Numbered from the stretch's first letter, positions 15,494 to 23,903 are shown. The stretch is DNA of 64,000 nt from CAKSEI01 sp964403505 (GCA_964403505.1 CAYOFP010000004.1:1-64000); one strand, 5' to 3'. Notes: generated by a model not told the origin, from the letters alone. A program made the numbers and translations.

Positions 15494-16648
15494 TTATTTT
15501 ACAAGCTCGTCTGCGAGCATATTCAGTTGGTTTTCGGTTTCTGCATCGGGCGCTGATTTTATCGTCACGACTGTTTCGGCAAATATAAGATTTTTACAAT
15601 TCTCGAGCATTTTGCGCATGGCTTTTGCGGCGGTAGGCGCCCACGAACCGTTCTCAATGAATGCAACAGAGCGGTTACAGAAATTATGCTCTATAAGATG
15701 GTCGATAAAATGCTTCATAAACGGAAAGACATCCGCATTGTATGTTGTCGTCGCAAGCACGAGCTTTCCGTGACGAAAAGCGTCCTCGACTGCCTCCGCC
15801 ATATCTTCTCTTGCAAGGTCGCAGACAACGACACGCTCACAGCCTTTTGCCTTCAGCAATTTCTCAAGCTCGAGAACCGCCTTTTTTGTGTTTCCGTAAA
15901 CCGAAGTATACGCTATCATAATTCCCTCGGTCTCAACGGAATATGTCGTCCATATCTGATAAAGGCCGAGATAATATTCAAGATTTTCGGATAGAACAGG
16001 TCCGTGCAGAGGACAGATCGTCTGTATATCCAGTTTCTCTGCTTTTTTCAGAAGCGCCTGCGCCTGAGCGCCGTACTTTCCTACGATACCGAAATAATAT
16101 CTGCGTGCCTCACACGCCCAGTCTTCATCGGCATCGAGCGCACCGAACTTGCCGAATGCGTCCGCCGAAAAGAGTACCTTCGCTGTGCTGTCATAAGTGA
16201 CGATGACCTCTGGCCAATGCACCATGGGCGCAGTGATAAAGTTTAAAACATGACTGCCGAGCTCGAGCCTATCGCCCTCGCCTACGACAATACGTCTCGA
16301 CTCGAAGTCCGTACCGAAGAAATTTTTCATCATGGCAAACGCTTTTGAGGAAGAAACCACTACAGTATCAGGGTATTTCTCCGTAAAGCTCGTAATATTT
16401 GCGGAGTGGTCAGGCTCCATATGCTGTACGACAAGATAATCGGGTTTTCTTCCTTCAAGTGCCTCGTCGATATTGGAAAGCCACTGCTCTCCGAATTTCG
16501 CATCGACCGAATCCATAACGGCGATCTTTTTATCCAATATAATATACGAGTTATACGCCATTCCGTTTGGAACATCATACTGTCCCTCAAAAAGGTCGAT
16601 CTCGTGATCATTTACTCCGATATATTTAATATCATTTGCTATTTTCAT
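15494..16648 (-). CDS. FprA family A-type flavoprotein (flavodiiron protein)
   Basis: A 384-residue two-domain enzyme that reduces O2 to water or NO to N2O, protecting anaerobes. The N-terminal metallo-beta-lactamase domain carries the di-iron ligands HxExDH (VQHMEPDHS, ~77-85), an Asp in LFSADAFGKFGA (~165) and a His in PLHGPVL (~225). The C-terminal flavodoxin domain (~250-384) has the FMN loop YTSVYGNTKKA. I chose ATG 16648 because GGAGG lies 6 bases before it; an in-frame ATG two codons earlier directly abuts GGAGG. Electron donor genes such as rubredoxin are not adjacent. Confidence 0.94.
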   Translation of the reverse strand: MKIANDIKYIGVNDHEIDLFEGQYDVPNGMAYNSYIILDKKIAVMDSVDAKFGEQWLSNIDEALEGRKPDYLVVQHMEPDHSANITSFTEKYPDTVVVSSSKAFAMMKNFFGTDFESRRIVVGEGDRLELGSHVLNFITAPMVHWPEVIVTYDSTAKVLFSADAFGKFGALDADEDWACEARRYYFGIVGKYGAQAQALLKKAEKLDIQTICPLHGPVLSENLEYYLGLYQIWTTYSVETEGIMIAYTSVYGNTKKAVLELEKLLKAKGCERVVVCDLAREDMAEAVEDAFRHGKLVLATTTYNADVFPFMKHFIDHLIEHNFCNRSVAFIENGSWAPTAAKAMRKMLENCKNLIFAETVVTIKSAPDAETENQLNMLADELVK

Positions 16649-16672
16649 ACTCATCCTCCGTTCGTTTTCCAT

Positions 16673-16702
16673 ATTATAACATATATAATAAACTTTCGTC
16701 AA
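16673..16702 (-). promoter_or_regulatory. Predicted promoter of the flavodiiron protein gene
   Basis: On the minus strand TTGACG (16702-16697) and TATAAT (16678-16673) are 18 bases apart, with a start near 16666 shortly before the GGAGG ribosome site. Confidence 0.6.
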
Positions 16703-16718
16703 CAGCATAAAAATCCTA

Positions 16719-16747
16719 TTGCCAATTGACCTGATCTATGGTAGAAT
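16719..16747 (+). promoter_or_regulatory. Predicted promoter of the ZIP transporter gene
   Basis: TTGCCA (16719-16724) and TAGAAT (16742-16747) are 17 bases apart, about 34 bases before the TTG start codon at 16781. Confidence 0.5.
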
Positions 16748-16780
16748 ATACAGGAATTTTCATTCAGAGGTACATTTCAA

Positions 16781-17635
16781 TTGAGCACATTTGCATGGGT
16801 AGTTATCATTACAGCGATCGCAGGTGTCGGCGGTACGGGTATCGGCGGTCTTGTCGGTGCTGTATTTAACCGGAATTCAGAAAGAACAGTCAGCCTGCTC
16901 CTCAGCTTTGCGGGAGGAGTAATGCTCGGGGTAGTATGCTTCGATTTATTGCTCGACGCAATAGAGCAGACTGAAAAAACAAGCGGACATATCTTTATCG
17001 TGATCATCTCGGTTCTCGCCGGGTACGGGGTAGTGTACCTGTTAAACTACATCATCGACCGTACCACCAACCCCGAGGTGCCGCATATCGACAGCGATCA
17101 CCCGAAGACCGCCGACCAATTATCCGAGCTGATACACAGCGACCACTACGAGGAACACAAAAAACAAAACACCGCGCGCAGTCTCTTTATCGGCGGTATG
17201 GTAATGGCCTTTGCCATCGCCCTGCATAATCTGCCCGAGGGAATGGTCATCGGCGCATCCTATGCCACGGGCGGCACAATCGGCTTTACGCTGACAAGCG
17301 GTCTGACCCTCGCCATCGTCATCGGTCTGCATAACATCCCCGAGGGGATGTCGGTCTCCGTCCCTCTCATATCAGGCGGCGTCGGCAAAATAAAAGCAAT
17401 CCTCATCACTGCAATCACCGGTGCGCCGACGATCCTCGGCGCTATGCTCGGCTACTATCTCGGTGCTTTAGGCCCGCTGAGCCTCGCACTCTCGCTCAGC
17501 TTCGCAAGCGGCGCCATGCTGTATGTCGTATTCGGAGAGCTGCTGCCGGAAGCGATACTGATGTGCAAATCAAAAGAGCCCGCTCTCGGCATGCTGATCG
17601 GACTGCTCGTGGGTTTAATTATAATATTTGAATAA
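16781..17635 (+). CDS. ZIP family divalent metal transporter
   Basis: A 284-residue membrane protein of the ZIP family, importing zinc or related metals. Eight helices can be drawn. The metal-site helices are conserved: ALHNLPEGMVIGA (helix IV, ~145-157) and GLHNIPEGMSVSVP (helix V, ~188-201), each HNxPEG. A loop between helices III and IV is rich in His and acidic residues (HIDSDHPKT, HSDHYEEHKK), as usual for ZIP proteins. It starts at TTG 16781 with AGAGG 10 bases upstream; no better ATG precedes the first helix. It converges on the YgjP-like gene across a shared terminator. Confidence 0.92.
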   Translation: MSTFAWVVIITAIAGVGGTGIGGLVGAVFNRNSERTVSLLLSFAGGVMLGVVCFDLLLDAIEQTEKTSGHIFIVIISVLAGYGVVYLLNYIIDRTTNPEVPHIDSDHPKTADQLSELIHSDHYEEHKKQNTARSLFIGGMVMAFAIALHNLPEGMVIGASYATGGTIGFTLTSGLTLAIVIGLHNIPEGMSVSVPLISGGVGKIKAILITAITGAPTILGAMLGYYLGALGPLSLALSLSFASGAMLYVVFGELLPEAILMCKSKEPALGMLIGLLVGLIIIFE

Positions 17636-17658
17636 GTCTGACGGACACCGTCAGACTT
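17634..17658. terminator. Bidirectional terminator between ZIP and YgjP-like genes
   Basis: AAGTCTGACGG-ACA-CCGTCAGACTT, an 11-bp perfect stem, followed by ATTTTTT on the plus strand. It overlaps the ends of both converging genes. Confidence 0.9.
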
Positions 17659-18166
17659 ATTTTTTCAGTATTGAAATTCGTTCTTTATAATCCGGCATAT
17701 ATTTCTCTATCAGAGCATAAAAGCGCTCGCCGTGGTTTTTCTCTTTAATATGAGCGAGCTCATGCACTACCACATAGTCGACAGCCTCGATCGGATACTG
17801 CATCAGATAGCAGGAAAAACACAAGGAATTTTTCGGCGAACAGCTGCCGAAGCGTGTCTTTGCACCGGTGATGCGGACGCCCGTCGGTGTGAGATCCATT
17901 ATCTCGGAATAGTATCTCACCCGCTCGGGTATCACCTTCATCGCCGATTTGCGCAAAGCCGCCTCATCTGCGCTCTCGTAAGCCGTATTCTTCTCCGCCC
18001 TCTTTTGAAGATGTGTATCGATCCACGGGCGGTGCTTTAATACAAAAGCTTCAATATCATCATATTTCATTCTTCTCGGCGCACGCACCAAAACCCTCAT
18101 ATCTTTCGTTATCTCGAGAGATACCGTCTTTCGGTCCGAGCGTACGATATCAAAAACTATTTTCAT
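17657..18166 (-). CDS. YgjP/SprT-like metallopeptidase domain protein (DUF45)
   Basis: A 169-residue protein of the YgjP-like family. The zinc-binding site HELAHIKEKNHGERFY (HExxH with a third His) lies at ~122-137, preceded by the family motif TRFGSCSPKNSLCFSCYLMQYP. The N-terminal RAPRRM...IEAFVLKHRPWI segment is also typical. The biological role of bacterial YgjP proteins is unclear. No ribosome site precedes the ATG; instead a promoter with TATAAT at 18178-18173 places the transcript start at or next to the A of the start codon, so a leaderless mRNA is likely. Confidence 0.88.
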   Translation of the reverse strand: MKIVFDIVRSDRKTVSLEITKDMRVLVRAPRRMKYDDIEAFVLKHRPWIDTHLQKRAEKNTAYESADEAALRKSAMKVIPERVRYYSEIMDLTPTGVRITGAKTRFGSCSPKNSLCFSCYLMQYPIEAVDYVVVHELAHIKEKNHGERFYALIEKYMPDYKERISILKK

Positions 18167-18172
18167 AAAAAT

Positions 18173-18201
18173 ATTATATATCTAAATTATTTTTTTGTAA
18201 A
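18173..18201 (-). promoter_or_regulatory. Predicted leaderless-type promoter of the YgjP-like gene
   Basis: On the minus strand TTTACA (18201-18196) and TATAAT (18178-18173) are 17 bases apart. Seven bases downstream is position 18166, the first base of the start codon. Confidence 0.6.
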
Positions 18202-18206
18202 GCCAC

Positions 18207-18234
18207 TTGACAAATTTGGATTGCGTGATATAAT
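18207..18234 (+). promoter_or_regulatory. Predicted bioY promoter
   Basis: Consensus TTGACA (18207-18212) and TATAAT (18229-18234), 16 bases apart. The start would fall near 18241, inside the palindrome at 18236-18266. Confidence 0.75.
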
Positions 18235-18235
18235 A

Positions 18236-18266
18236 TTGTAAACTTATTTATTTTCGAGGTTTACAT
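18236..18266 (+). promoter_or_regulatory. BirA-type biotin operator
   Basis: TTGTAAAC-N15-GTTTACAT is an inverted repeat matching the known BirA operator form (TTGTAAAC with a 14-17 base spacer and GTTTACAA). It overlaps the transcription start and includes the GAGG ribosome site of bioY, so bound repressor would block initiation. BirA with biotinyl-AMP would thus repress uptake when biotin is plentiful. Confidence 0.85.
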
Positions 18267-18268
18267 TA

Positions 18269-18805
18269 ATGAAAAACAGAAATTCTCTTCGCAAGCTCAC
18301 ACTGTGCGCACTGTTTGCGGCACTTACTGCCGTCTGTGCTCAGATAACGATACCGATCTCGGTAATCCCTATCACTCTTTCCCTGCTCGCCGTATATATG
18401 TCAGGCGCTATGCTCGGCCCTGTATACGGCGGTATATCCATGGCGGTATACCTGCTTTTGGGATTCGTGGGTCTTCCCGTATTTCAAAGCATGACCGGCG
18501 GTGCGCAAGTGCTTTTAGGACCTACCGGAGGTTATGCGGTCGGATATATCTTCGCTTCTGTCATATCAGGTGCTGTTGTCTCTTTTAAAAAAGACAAAAT
18601 CTATGTCTATCCCATAGGGATGACGGCAGGTTGCGCCGTCTGTTACGCTTTCGGCACGGGGTGGTATGTTATCATGAATCATGTCCCCGTGGTATCCGCT
18701 CTTTCAACCTGCGTTCTCCCTTTTATCCCCGGCGATATCATAAAAATAGCGCTCGCTTCCGCTCTTTCCTTCAAGCTTAATAAAATATTGAAAAACAGGA
18801 TATAA
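18269..18805 (+). CDS. bioY: BioY family biotin transporter (ECF S component)
   Basis: A 178-residue membrane protein that captures biotin and docks on the shared ECF energising module (EcfAA'T), which is not encoded here. Six helices are predictable. Family motifs seen are QITIPISVIPITLS, GPVYGGISMAVYLLLGFVGLPVFQ and GPTGGYAVGYIFAS, plus PFIPGDIIKIALA near the C-terminus. The ribosome site GAGG lies 9 bases before the ATG and inside the BirA operator. Expressed alone and followed by a terminator, it implies that the cell takes up biotin. Confidence 0.95.
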   Translation: MKNRNSLRKLTLCALFAALTAVCAQITIPISVIPITLSLLAVYMSGAMLGPVYGGISMAVYLLLGFVGLPVFQSMTGGAQVLLGPTGGYAVGYIFASVISGAVVSFKKDKIYVYPIGMTAGCAVCYAFGTGWYVIMNHVPVVSALSTCVLPFIPGDIIKIALASALSFKLNKILKNRI

Positions 18806-18807
18806 AT

Positions 18808-18842
18808 ATCCCCCGGCAGTTACGGCTGTCCGGGGGATTTTA
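18808..18842 (+). terminator. bioY terminator
   Basis: ATCCCCCGG and CCGGGGGAT form a 9-bp stem around a 13-base partly paired loop, followed by TTTTA, two bases after the bioY stop codon. Confidence 0.85.
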
Positions 18843-18873
18843 TCATTTGTATTTGAAACGAATATAATAAATA

Positions 18874-19821
18874 TTACGATGCGTCAAAGGTGCTGTCTAT
18901 CATCTTTTCGCACGCCTCGGGCGAATACCGCCAATAATCAATATGACGCTTATTATCCGGCAGAAAATACTCCATTTTGTCCGGGGCAGGCACTCCGGAG
19001 GAAGAATCGATCAGCACGAGCTTGATTTTCATCCTCTCACGCACCATATTCTTTATGTAAACAGCCGCACGCTGGCCGACGCATATGCCCTCTTTATACT
19101 CTGCGAGCCCTGCGAGGTTAGGGCTGAGCTCGACAAATATACCGTAGTCCTCTACGCTTCGCACGATCCCTGCCACGGTCTGACCGACGGAAAACCGTGC
19201 CGCATTTTCCTCCCATGTGCCGAGCAGCTCTTTGTGCGAGACGTAGATCCTGCCCGCATCACGGTCGATGCTTTTTATGACGACCTTTATATCGTCTCCG
19301 ACACGGAAACGGTCACGGGGATGCGTGATACGTGAGACGGAAATGCAATCGATCGTCAAAAGCGAAACGATACCGCACCCGATATCAACAAATGCACCGA
19401 AATGCTCGAGGTGAGTGACACGGGCGTCGACGATATCCCCCGGAGAAAGCTCCGATAAAAACTGCTTTGCACATTCCTGCTGAGCCATCTTTCGCGAGAG
19501 AACGGCAACAGGCGAGCCGTATACGTCACGTGTGATATCCTTTACCACAAAACAAACCGGCTTTCCGACCCGGGTGATAACGGCGATATCCTTGATCTCT
19601 TCGCCGGGCGCACACGCCGCCACCTCATCTTTTTTCAGTATTCCCTTCATACAGCCGAGCTCGACGCTCACCGATAGTTCAGGATCGCACATGATAGCGT
19701 TGCCCTCTATGATACGTCCCTCCCTCATCGCACGCTCTATTCCCTGCTGCGAGGAAAGATACTCCATATTTTCCCGAGTATTTATGAGATACCCCTCGGG
19801 AAGGTATTTTGTTTCAGTCAT
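18874..19821 (-). CDS. S1 RNA-binding domain protein (ribosomal S1-like)
   Basis: A 315-residue protein with two clear S1 domains and a degenerate N-terminal one. Domain 2 starts GDIVDARVTHLEHFGAFVDIG (~134-155) and ends near RIYVSHKELLGTW; domain 3 starts GQTVAGIVRSVEDYGIFVELS (~217-237). The first segment (~38-115) has S1-like strands but lacks a full motif. HKELLGTW is shared with ribosomal S1 repeats. It is shorter than four-domain S1 and may be the Firmicutes S1-like protein or a regulator of mRNA translation. TCGGAGG precedes the ATG. It is transcribed away from the rplM-rpsI operon. Confidence 0.82.
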   Translation of the reverse strand: MTETKYLPEGYLINTRENMEYLSSQQGIERAMREGRIIEGNAIMCDPELSVSVELGCMKGILKKDEVAACAPGEEIKDIAVITRVGKPVCFVVKDITRDVYGSPVAVLSRKMAQQECAKQFLSELSPGDIVDARVTHLEHFGAFVDIGCGIVSLLTIDCISVSRITHPRDRFRVGDDIKVVIKSIDRDAGRIYVSHKELLGTWEENAARFSVGQTVAGIVRSVEDYGIFVELSPNLAGLAEYKEGICVGQRAAVYIKNMVRERMKIKLVLIDSSSGVPAPDKMEYFLPDNKRHIDYWRYSPEACEKMIDSTFDAS

Positions 19822-20062
19822 ATTTAACCTCCGATATTTTGTACTGTTATAATACTATTAAAATAATGATGGGAATATGACTGTTCGTCAAAAGAAGGTG
19901 AATTCGGACACAAAGGTCTTTTTTTCGCAAAATATACCCGGTTTAGTGAAAAACAGGCAGAAAAAATATAAATTTTCGAGCAAGAATTTAAGAGTATTTT
20001 TGCAAATAACAGAGAATACGAGAGATTTTATATTTGTAAATTAATTTCATTTCAAAAAACAC
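19822..20062. other. AT-rich divergent intergenic region
   Basis: Between the S1-domain gene and the rplM promoter. I see no open frame with a ribosome site, no tRNA, and no strong hairpin. It presumably carries the minus-strand promoter of the S1-domain gene, but no good -35/-10 pair stands out. Confidence 0.5.
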
Positions 20063-20091
20063 TTGACACCCTCTTTCTTGTGTGGTATAAT
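20063..20091 (+). promoter_or_regulatory. Predicted rplM-rpsI promoter
   Basis: Perfect TTGACA (20063-20068) and TATAAT (20086-20091) with the ideal 17-base spacer, as expected for ribosomal protein genes. The leader would be about 47 bases. Confidence 0.85.
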
Positions 20092-20144
20092 CTACCCTGC
20101 AATTAAAATAATCAATATCGTTGTACAATTTGGAGGGAAAAACG

Positions 20145-20576
20145 ATGTCAACATTCATGGCAAAAAAAGAGAACATCGAACGCAAGTGGTATGTTATCGA
20201 CGCCGCTGACAAGCCGCTCGGCAAGACAGCAGCACTCGCCGCAACAATACTTCGCGGCAAACACAGACCTGAATTCACGCCTCATGTAGACTGCGGCGAA
20301 TTCGTCATCATCATCAACGCTGAAAAGGCCGTACTGACAGGTAAGAAGCTCGAGCAGAAGAAGTATTACCATCATTCCGGTTATATCGGCGGTCTTAAGG
20401 AAGTAAACTACAAGACTCTTATGGCTACAAAGCCCGAAATGGCTATGGAGCTCGCAGTCAAGGGTATGCTCCCCCACAACTCTATCGGCGACAAATCCAT
20501 CACCAGACTTAAGGTAGTCAAGGGTGACAAGCACAATCACGAAGCACAGAAGCCGGTACCTTATACCGCTGAATAA
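20145..20576 (+). CDS. rplM: 50S ribosomal protein L13
   Basis: Large-subunit ribosomal protein that assembles early on 23S rRNA. The 143 residues match bacterial L13 throughout: KWYVIDAADKPLGKTAALAATILRGKHRP, then DCGEFVIIINAEK, the YYHHSGYIGGLK block and AVKGMLPHNSIG. ATG 20145 is preceded by GGAGGG at a good distance; an upstream in-frame ATG at 20121 has none. It is followed after 23 bases by rpsI in the conserved L13-S9 operon. Confidence 0.98.
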   Translation: MSTFMAKKENIERKWYVIDAADKPLGKTAALAATILRGKHRPEFTPHVDCGEFVIIINAEKAVLTGKKLEQKKYYHHSGYIGGLKEVNYKTLMATKPEMAMELAVKGMLPHNSIGDKSITRLKVVKGDKHNHEAQKPVPYTAE

Positions 20577-20599
20577 TTAACGAAAGGAAGATAATACTA

Positions 20600-21001
20600 A
20601 TGTATACAAGCGCAAAGCCTTATTTTTACGGCACAGGCAGAAGAAAGAAATCTATCGCCAGAGTACGCATAGTTCCCGGTACCGGCGTTATCACAATAAA
20701 CGGTCAGGACATCGATGAATACTTCGGTCTTGAAACACTTAAGCTTATCGTAAACCAGCCCTTCGGCATCACGGGCACACAGGGTAAATTCGATATCATC
20801 GCAAATGTTAAGGGCGGTGGATTCTCCGGACAGGCAGGTGCGATCAGACACGGTCTCTCAAGAGCCCTCACACAGGCTGACGAGACATACCGTCCCGCAC
20901 TTAAGAAAGCAGGCTTCCTCACTCGTGACCCGAGAATGAAGGAAAGAAAGAAATACGGACTTAAGGCAGCCCGCAGAGCACCTCAGTTCTCAAAGAGATA
21001 A
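20600..21001 (+). CDS. rpsI: 30S ribosomal protein S9
   Basis: Small-subunit protein whose C-terminal tail reaches the P-site tRNA. The 133 residues contain GTGRRKKSIARVRIVPGTG, the NVKGGGFSGQAGAIRHGLSRAL block and the invariant basic C-terminus ending QFSKR. GAAAGGAAG is the ribosome site. Second gene of the operon with rplM. Confidence 0.98.
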   Translation: MYTSAKPYFYGTGRRKKSIARVRIVPGTGVITINGQDIDEYFGLETLKLIVNQPFGITGTQGKFDIIANVKGGGFSGQAGAIRHGLSRALTQADETYRPALKKAGFLTRDPRMKERKKYGLKAARRAPQFSKR

Positions 21002-21112
21002 CATTTTCAGCATACATTTCGGCTGTCGCAAGTATATTTATTGTCGGTGCTGTACTGCATCGTAGCTCACGGCAGCAAGCGGGAACGTCCCGCGACACTC
21101 AATAGCATTATA

Positions 21113-21144
21113 AAGCCGTGACAGAATAAAATCCGTCACGGCTT
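21113..21144 (+). terminator. Hairpin before the 3D-domain gene
   Basis: AAGCCGTGAC and GTCACGGCTT form a 10-bp stem with a 12-base loop, 110 bases past rpsI. The following CATAAT is not T-rich. The probable end of the rplM-rpsI transcript. Confidence 0.55.
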
Positions 21145-21183
21145 CATAATCCGAGTGTAAACCCCTTTGACAAAGGAGGAGAC

Positions 21184-22203
21184 ATGTATACGAACAAACA
21201 AAGCAATGTATATGTTAACCCCAAAAATCAAAACGACCGCAAGGTCGCAAAAAAGCACTTTTCTTTAGACAGCGTTTTCAATTTCCACGGTCTTAATAAC
21301 AAGACTTTCCTGCGCATACTCACATGCGTATGCTTTGTTATAACGATTGCAGTTTCTTTTTCCGTTATAGCAAGCTATACGAAACACCATTCCTACTACA
21401 TGCAGGAAGATGCGAGCATATCGACGACCAGATATGCCGCAAAAAATGATATTTTTGACGATAGTACAGACACATTTGAAGTATCTATCAGCTGGGACAA
21501 CGCTTCCATCAGCGTAGAAACCACTTCAATAACCGCTCGTGCGCTCCTTGATGAGCTGAATATCGATATGTCAGACAAGGAGGCGAGCATCTCTCTCGAT
21601 TCACAGATTACAGAAGCTTCGTCCATTACACTATTTAATGTGGAATACAGAGACAAGACCGAAACGGAGCTTATTCCGTACACTTCAGAGACCGTTGATG
21701 TATCTTCGATCCCTTACGGCACGACAAAGATCGTGCAAAAGGGCGTCAACGGCAAAACGCAGAGAACGCTCAGAGAAAAGATAATCGACGGAAAGGTGAC
21801 GGATACGACCGTCATTTCCGAAACAACGACTGCCCCGGTAAATGAGATCATCTACCACGGTGCAGGCGGATACTTCACCGGTTCAGACGGCGTGAAATAT
21901 CACTACTCTCATTATATTGACGTCCAGTCAACAGCATATACCGCCCCCGAGGATGCGTGCACCGCCACGGGTAGCGCCGTAAGTACTTCGGTCATAGCGG
22001 TCGACCCTCAGGTCATCTCTCTCGGCACCAAGGTATATGTAGCCAGCGACTATTACGACTGCGGTGTGAGATATGCACTCGATACCGGAGCAGCTATTAA
22101 AGGAAATATAATAGATATCTTTATGGGTACAGACAGCAGCGCATATGCAGCTGCCCTCAAATGGGGCAGAAGAAGCGCCAGAGTTTATATCCTGGTAGAT
22201 TAA
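21184..22203 (+). CDS. Cell-wall protein with DUF348-like, G5 and 3D domains
   Basis: A 339-residue secreted or anchored protein. A basic cytoplasmic N-terminus (~1-40) precedes one membrane helix (~43-65). A DUF348-like ubiquitin fold (~98-150) and a G5 domain (~155-220, PYTSETVDVSSIPYGTTKIVQKG) follow, then a C-terminal 3D domain (~245-339) with the aspartates that define it: AVDPQVISLGTKVYV, ALDTGAAIKGNIIDIFM. The architecture is that of YabE/Stp-like proteins, whose 3D domain resembles lytic transglycosylases of the Rpf/MltA fold. A role in peptidoglycan turnover is likely. AAAGGAGGAG precedes the ATG. Confidence 0.87.
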   Translation: MYTNKQSNVYVNPKNQNDRKVAKKHFSLDSVFNFHGLNNKTFLRILTCVCFVITIAVSFSVIASYTKHHSYYMQEDASISTTRYAAKNDIFDDSTDTFEVSISWDNASISVETTSITARALLDELNIDMSDKEASISLDSQITEASSITLFNVEYRDKTETELIPYTSETVDVSSIPYGTTKIVQKGVNGKTQRTLREKIIDGKVTDTTVISETTTAPVNEIIYHGAGGYFTGSDGVKYHYSHYIDVQSTAYTAPEDACTATGSAVSTSVIAVDPQVISLGTKVYVASDYYDCGVRYALDTGAAIKGNIIDIFMGTDSSAYAAALKWGRRSARVYILVD

Positions 22204-22215
22204 AATAGATACGAT

Positions 22216-22244
22216 AAACCCCGAGGTGTTATACCTCGGGGTTT
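22216..22244. terminator. Bidirectional terminator after the 3D-domain gene
   Basis: AAACCCCGAGG and CCTCGGGGTTT form an 11-bp stem with a 7-base loop. It serves both the 3D-domain gene and the leftward flippase gene that ends at 22258. Confidence 0.88.
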
Positions 22245-22257
22245 AGTATTCGCTTTT

Positions 22258-23763
22258 TCAAATCGACTTCTTATTTATCCTGAGCGACGAGGTCGCAAAC
22301 AAAAGCAATATATATATTGCACAGGCGAGCAACAATAGAATCGGAAATTCAAAGCGGAATGTCTTGTAGATCAATTGTGCAATGCTCGTCGCACCAATGC
22401 CGCACATAACAGGCAGTATCACACGGCGCATAACGTGCACTCTGATATCCGAATGTGCAAGCAGCTTTGATATACTCAAAGCAAAATTCAGTATCTCACC
22501 GACGAATATCGTTATCACATAGCCGTTTATCCCCATCCGCGGCACGAGAATAAAAACTAAGGCACACGATGCAAGAGCGTCTATGATATTCACGACCATG
22601 GAATAAAACTGATATCCCATCCCCTTCAGCATAGCGTCTACCACGCCGTCGAGGTACATGACAGGAATCAGCGCACCGATAAGGCGTATAAAATATCCGC
22701 ATTCCCTGCTCTTGTAGATCGCAAGACCGAGCTGCTCGGAAAAGCACATCATAACGGCGGCGACTCCGATCGAGAAAAGCAAAGTCGCACGGATAGCGGT
22801 ATCGGCTATACGGTTGTTGCGCTCTCTGTCTCCCGAGGCAATATCCTCTGCAAATTCGGGTATGAGCAGGGATGTAAAAGCGGCGATAAACGCCTGAGGA
22901 TACAAGACCACGGGCAGCACCATGCCCTGCACGATACCGTATGATGCGAGCGCCGCGTCCGCACCGACTCCGCTACGTTTCAGTCCCCACGGGATCAGCA
23001 TATGCTCTGCTGTGAGAAGTCCCGAGCGAAAATACGCACTGACTGCCACAGGCAGTGCAATACCGCAGAGCTTCGCTGTCAGATGCTTTACATGAGTGCC
23101 GCTGCGATCATTATGCTTTTTTAAATCAATGATATACAGTATATAAGCGAGCAAAGCCGACATGACCTCGGCGATCATCGACGCCCCGACGAGCGCGAGG
23201 CATCCGTACTCAAGTCCCCGATCGAGGAAAAGCGAAAATCCTGCCACGGTAAAAACGATTTTTAATAACTGCTCAAAAAACTGACACGCTGCACTTTTCA
23301 CGACCCGTCGAACGGCCGTAAAATAGCCGTTTAACGCAGCCGACACGGAAAGATAAGGAAGACCGAAGGACAAAAGCCGCAAGGACGGAACCGTCCGTAT
23401 ATCGCCCATGAGAGTGCCCCCGAAAAAGGCCGCACCGAAATATAAGCCAATACCGCCGACACAGCCGAAAAAGAGACTGTATAATATACATCGTTTCATT
23501 GCGTCTCTTATCTCTCGTTGGTTGCAATGCCCCATTGCCTCGGCTGTCATGCGTGTAGCGGCGAGGTTGATGCCCGAGGTGGCAAATGTCACGGCAAAGG
23601 CGTAAACGCTCATAACAAGAGTAAAAAGTCCCATGCCGCTTTTGGTCATCTTATCGGAAATATATGCGTTGAAAACAACGCCTACCGTGCGCATGATAAG
23701 CGCAGTGACGGTAAGCAGCATACCGTCAAAAAAGAATTTCTTTGTCTTTTTAATATAATTCAT
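22258..23763 (-). CDS. SpoVB/MurJ-type polysaccharide or lipid II flippase family protein
   Basis: A 501-residue membrane protein of the MOP exporter superfamily with about 14 helices. The N-terminus KKTKKFFFDGMLLTVTALIMRTVGVVFNAYIS and repeated loops with GLFTLVMSVYAFAVTFATSGINLA resemble SpoVB and YabM-like flippases, which move lipid-linked cell-wall precursors. Whether it acts in sporulation, lipid II export or polysaccharide export cannot be told. No clear ribosome site precedes this ATG; the N-terminal sequence nevertheless fits the family, so I keep it. It is isolated from other wall-synthesis genes. Confidence 0.82.
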   Translation of the reverse strand: MNYIKKTKKFFFDGMLLTVTALIMRTVGVVFNAYISDKMTKSGMGLFTLVMSVYAFAVTFATSGINLAATRMTAEAMGHCNQREIRDAMKRCILYSLFFGCVGGIGLYFGAAFFGGTLMGDIRTVPSLRLLSFGLPYLSVSAALNGYFTAVRRVVKSAACQFFEQLLKIVFTVAGFSLFLDRGLEYGCLALVGASMIAEVMSALLAYILYIIDLKKHNDRSGTHVKHLTAKLCGIALPVAVSAYFRSGLLTAEHMLIPWGLKRSGVGADAALASYGIVQGMVLPVVLYPQAFIAAFTSLLIPEFAEDIASGDRERNNRIADTAIRATLLFSIGVAAVMMCFSEQLGLAIYKSRECGYFIRLIGALIPVMYLDGVVDAMLKGMGYQFYSMVVNIIDALASCALVFILVPRMGINGYVITIFVGEILNFALSISKLLAHSDIRVHVMRRVILPVMCGIGATSIAQLIYKTFRFEFPILLLLACAIYILLLFATSSLRINKKSI

Positions 23764-23805
23764 ATAATAAAGCTATGCACACAAAGAAATGAAAATGAAT
23801 AGAAT

Positions 23806-23903
23806 AAAAAAAGAAAAATTTCCCCTTTTTCACACAAAACAAAAACATAGCAGGAAGACCGCACTTCCTGCTATGTTTTTGAGTAAAAAAGGGGAAAAAT
23901 GAA
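23806..23903. repeat. Long nested inverted repeat between flippase and TIM-barrel genes
   Basis: A perfect 17-bp hairpin (AAAAACATAGCAGGAAG, 23841-23857, and its complement, 23864-23880) is enclosed by a second pairing of TTTCCCCTTTTT on the left with AAAAAGGGGAAAA on the right. The inner hairpin could end the leftward gene at 24018. The outer arms make it longer than a usual terminator. Confidence 0.7.
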
